DNA of 64,000 nt from Turnera subulata (taxonomy: Eukaryota > Streptophyta > Magnoliopsida > Malpighiales > Passifloraceae). Shown in pieces: positions 56,885 to 64,000 of the stretch; position 1 is the stretch's first letter; each line of letters starts with the position of its first letter. A program made the position numbers and the translations under genes. The notes under the pieces were generated by a model. It ran no database searches, was not told the DNA's origin, and worked only from the letters and a program-made list of their open reading frames with translations. The stretch covers positions 62,001 to 126,000 of the forward strand of contig JAKUCV010003276.1 of NCBI GenBank assembly GCA_028386065.3, written 5' to 3'.

Positions 56885-57080
56885 TTATTTATTTTAAGCG
56901 AGTATTCATATGTACGTATGGCACCGTTTTTATGCATGAAGCGAAACTCAATACCACTTGATATCAAAATTTTTAAAATAAAAGTTTGCTATAGCGCGCA
57001 ATGCCTCTAAAATTTTTCCCATTTAATATGAATAATTTCTGAGACAAAAAAAAAAAATCAGCTTACAGCATTCTCTCGTA
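56885..57080. repeat. Spacer segment repeated at 27520-27720
   Basis: Partner of the segment in front of F-box copy 2. It places the following copia element inside the upstream region of F-box copy 3. Confidence 0.75.
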
Positions 57081-57929
57081 CTTTTTTAGAAAGAGAGCAT
57101 CATTCATTCATATAAACAGATCTAAATATCTGAAAATATATGGATGAAGATCTATTCTAACAAAAGTATAAGAAAAAATTAATATGAAAAATTAATGCTT
57201 AAGAGATTGTGTTTAAGACCTTTAACAAGTAAAACATTATCAATGGAAGAAGACTCATCTTTGCCAACCGAGCCAATGCCGATGATCTTTCCTTTGTTGT
57301 TGTCTCAAAGACAACGTTTCCTCCATTTGATGGCCTTATTTGCAAAAATTTGGATGCTTCTCCGGTCATGTGCTTGGAGCATCCGCTATCAAGGTACCAA
57401 AGTACACTTGATGCCTTCAAGCATACCTACAACATCAAATCAATGAGATTTAGGTACCCAAATCTTCTTGGGTCCTTGAGTGTTAGGTGCATAGCGGTTA
57501 TGAGCTTCTTCTTGAGCCCAATGCCTATGCCTAGTGAAACAAACAGGAGAAATGTGTCCTACTCTATTGCAATAATGACAAATGACATTTGGGTTATGCA
57601 TCCTTCTAGGTTGATAGTGGTTACTATATTGCCTATACTTATGCATATTACTCACTTTGTTTACCTTAGGTTGTACCTTAGGTTTCTTTGAATCAACCTT
57701 ATGTCTTTTAGGTTCATTCCTAAAGCCTATTCCATACCTAGTAGATTGCAAATTGCCTAGCATAGAATTCAGATTTTTATGAGGAGTATTAAACTTCTTC
57801 AAGGTTGTTTCAAGTTGTTCAACTTGTTTCCTTAAAGGTATGCATGATGAACATTCCTCTACACTCTTCTTTCCTAGCACTTTATTTTCATCCTTTAGCT
57901 TCATATTTTCACATGCTAATTTTTCATTT

Positions 57930-58185
57930 GGATTAAAGCCTTTTTTCATCCTTGTGTTAGACCATAAAGTTGAAAGTCATCCTTGTATTGGTTTTGGTCT
58001 ATTTTCATCTCTCTGTCCATGGGTTTTAGCTTGTTTTCATCCCTCTAAATAGGCCAAAAAGGTGAACACAAGGATGAAAATAAGACAAACTTCACAAATA
58101 GAGGGATGAAAACAAGCCAAAATCTAATAGAGGGATGACTTCCAACTTTGAAGTCTAATACAAGGATGAAAAAATACTTTATTCC
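57930..58185. mobile_element. 256-bp fold-back MITE inside copia gag, 9-10-bp TSD
   Basis: Ends are ggattaaagccttttttcatcc and, inverted, ggaataaagtattttttcatcc. tttttcattt flanks both sides (57920-57929 and 58186-58195). The arms match each other almost to the centre (agaggg/catccctc strings). The termini are related to the element at 56001-56781. The TSD length is that of Mutator-like elements. Confidence 0.88.
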
Positions 58186-58569
58186 TTTTTCATTTTGTTC
58201 TTTTAAGGAGCCACATGATACACATTCTTTAGGTGTGTCTAGAGTCTTAATTTCTTCCTTAAGATTTTTGTTCTCATTAGACACATTTTTCATATCATTT
58301 TCCAATGTTGTAACTTGTTTCCTTAAACTCTTATTAACTTTGGAAATAGAAATGAATTCACCATAAAACTCATCAAATGCATTTTGTAGTTCCTCAATTG
58401 AGACATTTTCATTTTGAGAAGTGGTACTTACCTCTTCCGGTTCTTCCCTTGCCATAAGACATAGGTTCGCCGTTTCTTCTTCATCACTATCGGATGATTC
58501 GTCACCGGAGTCGCCTCCCCATGATATGTATGCCCTTTGCTTCTTGTAGGACTTCTTCTCCTTTCCCTC

Positions 58570-58711
58570 NNNNNNNNNNNNNNNNNNNNNNNNNNNNNNN
58601 NNNNNNNNNNNNNNNNNNNNNNNNNNNNNNNNNNNNNNNNNNNNNNNNNNNNNNNNNNNNNNNNNNNNNNNNNNNNNNNNNNNNNNNNNNNNNNNNNNNN
58701 NNNNNNNNNNN
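58570..58711. other. Assembly gap (142 N)
   Basis: Unknown bases within copia gag, between the EGIEEMF motif and the Lys-rich EGKEKKSYKK part. Confidence 0.99.
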
Positions 58712-59210
58712 TCGAACATCTCCTCAATTCCCTCATTCTCCTTCATTCGAAAGAGTTCGTAATCGGCAGTGAGGGAGTCGATTTTGGCCTCTCGAACTTG
58801 ATCGGTTCCTTCGTAGGTGACCTCCAGCTTATCCCACATTTCTTTTGCGGTTGTGCAGCAAGAGACTTTTCGATAATCGTCGGGGTTGACTGCACAATAG
58901 AGCATATTGATTGATTTGGCATTGTTTTCAACCAATATGATGTCTGCAGCGTTGTACTCCTCCTCCGTCTTTGGCACTTGGACTTCACCAACTTTCTTCA
59001 TCGGAATTTGCTCTCCAATCTTCATGATTCGCCAAAGAGCATAGTTGGTGGATTGGAGGAAAATTCTCACCCTCTCCTTCCAGTAGCTGTAATTGGTGCC
59101 ATCAAAGTACGGTGGACAAACGGTTGAATGTCCTTCGAAGATTCCTGCATGATTACTTGAAGAAGCCATGGAAGATTTCTCTCAAACGGTTAAGTTTTTT
59201 CAGAGAGTTA

Positions 59211-59223
59211 GGCTCCGCTACCA
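59211..59223 (-). other. Copia primer-binding site
   Basis: Minus-strand TGGTAGCGGAGCC, two bases away from the initiator-Met type site, next to the LTR terminus ...CTTACA. Confidence 0.7.
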
Positions 59224-59225
59224 AT

Positions 59226-60851
59226 TGTAAGTTCGGAAAGGCTAAGCTAGAGGGGGGGGGTGAATAGCTTTAGACCTAAAACTGAAAATATTTGCAGGAA
59301 ATAAAATGCGGAATTAAAAGAAGGACACAGGAGATTTTTATACTGGTTCACACACAACTAATTTGTGGCTAATCCAGTCCTTCAAGATTCACTTGAAGAG
59401 TTCACTATCTACCGTTAAGCTTCCGGGTGCTTAACAAACCGTTTACAGCCTAGGAATTCTAATCACAAGAATCCTACACACTTGCTTGAAGATACCTCAC
59501 TTCAAGACTTCTCTCAAGGAAATAAAATCACTCTTCCTATGAGTAGCTTCAAGGGAACAAACCTCCCTTCCAGTGTATGAACAACACTACAAAGATTACT
59601 CAAACAAAAGCTCTCTCAAGAGTGGATATGAGTTACAATTAAGCTCTAATAAGGCAACTCTCAATAATCTCAATGGAATTGGCTCTTAAACTTGAATGAT
59701 TATTTTGCAATGAATGATGAATGAATATAGAGTTGATTGGTGTTAAACACAGCAGAAAATGCTTAATATGTAGCTCTAAAAAGTCATGGAGCCGTTTGAA
59801 ATCCACCCAAGAAAACACCTTTAAACAATGCTTAGTGGGTGCTAAAAAGTTGTCTGCTCAACGGCTAAAAAATCGATGTTTACAAGTAGAACATCGATGT
59901 TGTGCCCATTAAATTTGAATTTTTGGGCTAACGGTAACTAAAACATCGATGTTCTAAATCCCAACATCGATGTTATTTTGGTTCGGCAAAATTCTTTTGA
60001 AACTGACTACCATAGAACATCGATGTTTCTTTCAAGAACATCAATGTTATTTTGCTTCGACAAAATTAATTAAAAACTGACCATTGAAGAACATCGATGT
60101 TTAATTTACAACATCGATGTTATTTTGCTTCTGTGAAAATCGATTAAAGCTGACCATTGAAGAACATCGATGTTATGGGATAGAACATCGATGTTTTGCT
60201 TATACAACAGTGTTTTCAAATGCAACGGTCATGAGAACATCGATGTTTAGGAAGCCAACATCGATGTTATTTGCCTACTGCCGTTGTTGAAAAAATTGTC
60301 CAAAGGTAGGAACATCGATGTTTAGATGGAAACATCGATGTTATTTTGGTTCGACAAAATCAAATTGAAACTGACCATTATGGAACATCGATGTTACAAA
60401 TGGAAACATCGATGTTGTGACTAGTTTTAAAAACAACGGTCACTAGAACATCGATGTTTGGGATTCCAACATCGATGTTATTTGCCTACTGCCAAATTTT
60501 GGAAAAGACTTGAAAACACAAAACATCGATGTTTTTGAGAACAACATCGATGTTATTGACTCAAAATACAATTTTGTGACTGAAAGCATGCTATGAAATG
60601 TATGAGTGAAATTTGTTTTGTTTGAGCCAATGCCTAAGAGAAGTTGAGTGTTTTACCTTGTACAAATGGGTCCTAACTTCTCTTGCTCTTCTTTAAACTT
60701 CAACTCTTGATCACATCTTCACTTGAATTCTTGATCACTTTGGTTGAATACTTGTTTGCTTGATTTCTTTTTACTTCATCTTTGTTATGATCTTGGTTTG
60801 TCATTTATCAAAACCTGTAGTGAATGAACCATGAAGACATAGGTTCTAACA
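59226..60851 (-). mobile_element. Copia 5' LTR, 1626 bp
   Basis: On the minus strand it begins TGTTAGAACC (60851) and ends ACTTACA (59226), directly followed by the primer site. A TATA-like string (agtataaaaatc, about 59345-59334) near the primer-site end gives a very long U3 of about 1.5 kb and a short R-U5. Most of U3 is taken up by the palindrome array (59869-60554). Confidence 0.82.
59869..60554. repeat. Array of ten phased palindrome pairs, AACATCGATGTT
   Basis: The 12-bp perfect palindrome occurs 18 times exactly and twice with one change. Pair starts are 59869/59890, 59942/59963, 60016/60037, 60090/60110, 60163/60184, 60236/60257, 60311/60331, 60384/60405, 60447/60468 and 60522/60543. 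Members of a pair are always 20 or 21 bp apart. Pairs are 73-75 bp apart, except one 63-bp step. Between pairs runs a less conserved spacer (ttttg.ttcg.caaaat, actgaccatt). The sequence would suit a phased protein-binding array. Confidence 0.95.
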
Positions 60852-61064
60852 AGACGAGCCTGTCCGGCTACAATTTCCGACTGACAAGTAGGTGCATTTT
60901 TTGGGATCATGCAACGGATTAGTTTGTGTGGCAGTACGTGATAATGAGTCATCAGGAGTTGAGGAGATAGCTGTCTGGAATCCTTTTACGGCCATCTATA
61001 GAAAATGTCACCTCTCCCTATGCTTCTCATGAGATTAAGCAATTGCAGGTTTAACCAACTCCAC
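60852..61064 (+). pseudogene. F-box/FBA gene copy 3, collapsed fragment
   Basis: Starts at the copia LTR edge in the middle of the FBA part: EPVRLQFPTDK, a stop in place of F (60890 region), then FLGSCNGLVCVAVRDNES and VWNPFTAIYRK. It then jumps to the last codons (SPYAS, then IKQLQV and a stop), so about 750 bp of the middle are missing. The F-box itself is gone, removed or displaced by the copia element. The closest relative is the intact gene at 23078-24262 by shared strings such as gcagtacgtgataatgagtca. Confidence 0.85.
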
Positions 61065-61990
61065 ACATTGAGATATATGGGTTAATTAAGAGGCTCAATC
61101 CTACCTCTACTAATCTTGCACCTAAACATTATTGCTTGTAGTGACTATTGACTATATACATTAGTTTCTTTTTTTTTTCCCTGAGAGGCATGCAGCGATG
61201 GGACCTTTCTTCTAGGAGTATGAAATAATGCAAGCATTCCTTTTCCAATCTTTGTCAGTAGCTACATTTGATCTTGATTTGCTGTTTAAATTACTTTGGT
61301 TGGCTTATTCTTCCAGGAGGCAGGAGATAGTTTGTGAAGCTGAGCTTTCAGTGAGTGGAGCCAATATCAATATATACCAACATTAACTAAAATATATTGG
61401 ACGTACAACTCTCTCTTTCAATAAAACTAGTACCCTATCCCGGAACCAGAAACCTCACCCCTCTTACGCTTTTGACATAAGAATGCCAATGAGCTACAAG
61501 CCCATTGGTGTTGTGTCTCTGCTATTAATATATATAATAGATTTGTTATTAGTATAAAAGATGCATCAATCAAAGGAAAGATCTTCTATGTCCAAACGCG
61601 CTAGCTATTATGATCGATCTTTGCTCCTCCTTCCACGGATAGATCCATGAGTGTTGTTCACCGTAGGCAAATAAATAAACGAGACATTATACAATCAATC
61701 CAGTCCAAATAAATATTTATAATGTGAAACATTAAAATTAATTAACTATTATTAATATTATTATTTGTGTTCTCATGGAAAACTAATTATATTGCGTTAA
61801 CAAAAAAAAAAAATCAAAGAAAAAAGCTTAAAGAATGAACTAAAATTTTTCATTTAGCATCAAAAATTCATTTGCTCCCTCGGTCTAGGTCCAGGTCCCA
61901 GTAAATATATAGCTGTTATATTCTGGTATTAAACCTTCTGCTATAGCATAGACCGCCCACCATATTAGAACCTTAGAAGAAAGTTTTGTT
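61065..61990. other. F-box 3' flank and spacer, no gene
   Basis: The first 280 bp match the 3' flank of the other F-box copies (gggagcttt-type strings, ataatgcaagcatt, cttgatttgctgtt). The rest is AT-rich with nothing recognisable. Confidence 0.55.
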
Positions 61991-61996
61991 GCATGC

Positions 61997-62458
61997 ATGC
62001 CAACTCATATTATTAATATTGACCTTTTATTTTTATGTATTAAAATGGGGCACATCCATTCTAAACTAGTTAGTTGTACTGCTTCCTGCTCTCTTTGGTA
62101 CTCTCAATGGGCCTCCCTTGCCACCAATAAGCATAACAAAGATTGTTGGCTCATCATTGGTTCTTCAATCTTTCGGTCAATCTGGTTAATGCGTAATGAC
62201 TTCATTTTTAACGGCAAAGAACCACAATGGGACATGTTATTCGATCTTTCTTTTGTTAGATCTACCTGGTGGATTAAAAGCATTCATCCTTCCTTCCCCT
62301 ACTCCTGCTCCATGGTTATTTCCAACGCTGAACGCTCCCTTTGTCAAAAACTGGATGCGCAAGAATTCAAGCTCTTAAAGACTCCCCTGCTCCAATACTC
62401 TGTTTCCTATCCCCTTTTCATTTTTAATAGCTTTTCTGTATTCATTTCATTCATGTAA
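61997..62458 (+). pseudogene. LINE ORF2 C-terminal tail fragment
   Basis: The frame reads CWLIIGSSIFRSIWLMRNDFIFNG and VRSTWWIKSIHPSFPYSCSMVISNAE, matching the tail of LINE ORF2 behind zf-RVT (compare FLIGASTLRSIWLERNRRIFHN and HASFWIRALQPEFPF in the intact LINE). Homology starts at about 62050. It is a 5'-truncated LINE insertion. Its 3' end is somewhere in the following T-rich stretch, which I cannot fix. Confidence 0.75.
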
Positions 62459-63205
62459 TCTGCTGTTTTTTTCTTTTGTAACTGGTCAGCCTCCTGTTGA
62501 CTAGTCCTTTATTACTTTATTTCTTTTTCTGTAATCTCTTTTTTTCAGCAGTCTCCTTTCTTCAATGCTTTTGATCTAGTTACTGTAAGTCTAGTGACCT
62601 CCACTGCCTCCTTCTCTTCCACGTCAAACAGCACCTTGTCTCCCTCTCCCTTCTCCAATGGTTCCGCTCTCGAGACCCATCAGAAAACACTAGCTGTTTT
62701 AAAGGGTGCCTTAAGAACTTTCACCGAAACAGTGACTCGAGTAGTCTCTGACATTTTCACTCAAATTCTGATCACAACCTCTCGGATATATCTTTAATTT
62801 GCACTCTGTGTCTTTCTGATGACAATCTCTCGCCCACCCTCCTTTATATAGCGACACAAGGGACTGCTTGTTTTCGTTTTTGGCAATGCATGAACATTGC
62901 CAGTAGCCAACTACCACATACAAAATTATTTTGATAACTAAAAAAAATCTTATCATTTTGACAAGTAAAAAACGTTGTTGTTAGATCTGTATTCAATGTT
63001 CATACTAGACTTCTTCTCTGGAACCAGAGTTGTTATCTATTGTTACTTTCTGTAACAAATTTTTGTATTTATATCAAGCTGTCCCGAAAGATGTCTTACC
63101 TTTTGGTTTATTTTCTATCAATTATTTGTCAATCTTATAAATCTTGCAGTGAGCTTTAAGAAGACCTATTAGTCATTTTATTTGCCGGATGTTAAAGAGT
63201 GAGAT
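62459..63205. other. Unassigned, probably LINE 3' flank, no gene
   Basis: Pyrimidine-rich plus-strand sequence. The open frames at 62594-62797 (plus) and 62956-62711 (minus) have no recognisable domain. Confidence 0.45.
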
Positions 63206-63221
63206 AGCAATTGTCTTTCGT

Positions 63222-63239
63222 TCATATCAAAAAAAAAAA
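63222..63239 (+). mobile_element. 18-bp poly(A)-tailed micro-insertion with 16-bp imperfect TSD
   Basis: agcaattgtctttcgt (63206-63221) and agcaatggtccttcgt (63240-63255) flank tcatatc plus eleven A. Two mismatches in the TSD imply some age. Confidence 0.5.
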
Positions 63240-63497
63240 AGCAATGGTCCTTCGTGCTTCCTAGTTTTGTTGTTTTCCTTTAGATTATGATCAGCATTGT
63301 TCTCACTTGTGTTTTAATAACTCTCAGCATTGTGTTAGGATGTGAAGGCCCTTAAAAATCTAATAGGCCAGGTGAGTTCAACTAATCACAATTATGGTTT
63401 TACATAAAAACTATATGGTACAGTACTGTAACTAATTTGTAAACGGGATTGCTTTGGGTGGGGTTTGGCAATTAGTGGACGAAGTGTAGACTCCTGT

Positions 63498-63554
63498 ACA
63501 TATCTTTAATCTTTTATTTTATGAAGTCATCGTTAGCATCAAAAAAAAAAAAAA
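63498..63554 (+). mobile_element. 57-bp LINE 3' tail insertion with 15-bp TSD
   Basis: agtgtagactcctgt (63483-63497) and agcgtagactcctgt (63555-63569) flank a piece that ends cgttagcatc plus about 14 A. The last ten bases before the A run match the 3' ends of the two large LINEs, so this is an extreme 5' truncation of that family. Confidence 0.85.
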
Positions 63555-63569
63555 AGCGTAGACTCCTGT

Positions 63570-64000
63570 CAAGTGAATTAGTGTTCGGTTTAACTTTCTA
63601 CGTCGGAACTTTATAATCGTCGCAGTTACTTTCACTTTTTAAAGTTTAATGATAAATAAAACAAATGGCCCAACGAACTGACTTCTTTTTTTTTTAAAGA
63701 CTGTAAGCATACATTGCGTTAACATGCATCAACGAGCATTCAGATCATCTCTAACCAATTCAGTTGCTACAGCATTCCGATCGTCTCTCACCAATTTATC
63801 AAGCTGTTAGTGTTTTCTATTAGAGCATGAAGTCCAACTACTAATAGGATGAACTCCCAATGGAGAAGGATTGGAGTCCTTTAAGCATCAAATCAGGGTT
63901 CAAATCCAGCTTATGTGAATGGAGAATGTACGGTTGGTACGTGTCCACCTTAACAGGTGCTAGCTCGGGAAAAATTAGTCTCGTATCGAGAACTAGAAAG
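63570..64000. other. Unassigned right end of window
   Basis: No gene. ggttcaaatcc (63897-63907) fits a pol III B box, and the surrounding sequence might be the start of a SINE. No convincing A box is visible, and the window ends. Confidence 0.4.

Larger units (their letters stand above)
57195..59169 (-). pseudogene. Ty1/copia gag and start of protease, interrupted
   Basis: Gag starts MASSSNHAGIFEGHS at 59169, with PPYFDGTNYSYWKERVRIFLQS and AKEMWDKLEVTYEGTDQV (copia gag, UBN2 type). Then come the N gap, a coiled-coil-rich part (LRKQVTTLENDMKNVSNE) and a CCHC knuckle CHYCNRVGHISPVC. The protease motif is WYLDSGCSKHMTG (about 57395-57357). A 256-bp MITE plus its 10-bp TSD splits the coiled-coil part; leaving out those 266 bp, the frames on both sides agree. 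A stop follows KIWVPKSH (57440), and the frame before the protease is shifted. The pol genes that should follow are absent. Confidence 0.85.
57190..60851 (-). mobile_element. Truncated Ty1/copia element with one LTR
   Basis: On the minus strand: LTR (60851-59226), primer-binding site (59223-59211), gag start at 59169, CCHC, then protease, and a break at about 57190. Integrase, RT, RNase H and the 3' LTR are missing. It sits in what was F-box copy 3: the right flank resumes F-box coding sequence at 60852. It contains a nested fold-back MITE and an assembly gap. Confidence 0.85.

Noticed and set aside
59869..60554. CRISPR-like reading of the regularly spaced palindromes
   Set aside because: The repeats are 12-bp palindromes in pairs inside a plant copia LTR, with homologous spacers and no cas genes.
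63897..63907. Pol III B box ggttcaaatcc, possible tRNA or SINE
   Set aside because: No fitting A box or cloverleaf around it, and the window ends 93 bp later; too weak to call.

Overview
The window looks like the nuclear genome of a eudicot plant. The evidence is Athila- and Tat-type Ty3/gypsy sequence, Ty1/copia with DSG protease, L1-type LINEs with endonuclease, RT and zf-RVT, a CACTA (En/Spm) element with 3-bp target duplications, and a single-exon F-box/F-box-associated (FBA) gene family. I cannot name the species. There are no bacterial-type operons, no recognisable tRNA or rRNA genes and no CRISPR. Only one host gene looks intact, the F-box gene at 23078-24262. Almost everything else is nested, broken or duplicated transposable-element DNA.

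Layout. 1-1184 is the LTR and primer-binding region of a Tat-like gypsy element. From 1267 to 22201 runs block A: a broken Athila-type gag/protease region (minus strand), a complete CACTA element (3802-8723) sitting in the Athila leader, the Athila primer site and LTR (8751 to about 10020), and a gag/pol-less LTR element (LARD, about 10022-20783). The LARD contains an L1 insertion (11878-15762), a 146-bp tandem array and a GC-rich leader. 22.2-36.5 kb is the F-box spacer: an intact F-box gene, LINE debris, and a second F-box copy split six codons into its reading frame by a full-length 6.3-kb LINE (28184-34496, 16-bp target duplication). 36541-37525 is Athila RT present only here. 37526-56049 is block B, a direct second copy of block A with the same CACTA-in-Athila-plus-LARD order. 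56.0-61.1 kb holds a fold-back MULE-like element, a truncated copia element with an assembly gap and a long LTR carrying a phased palindrome array, and a third, collapsed F-box copy. 61-64 kb is mostly unassigned, with a LINE tail and two tiny retroposed tails.

History readable from the sequence. The CACTA went into the Athila leader (TSD AAT in both copies). The LARD is older than the block duplication, because its two LTRs differ more from each other than A differs from B. After the A/B duplication, A gained the ORF2 LINE (B keeps the empty site) and lost about 1.1 kb at the LARD right LTR. B gained an RNase-H-bearing LINE fragment (A keeps the empty site) and lost the Athila protease active site. 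The F-box copies share promoter and 3' flanks, so the tandem duplication probably carried the F-box gene with the TE block.

Most unusual signals: (1) ten pairs of a 12-bp palindrome, AACATCGATGTT, with members 20-21 bp apart and pairs mostly 73-75 bp apart, in the copia LTR U3; (2) a set of very short poly(A)-tailed insertions (13-79 bp), each with its own target-site duplication; (3) paired filled/empty sites that resolve LINE insertion and deletion events at base level. I found no convincing new defence or metabolic system.
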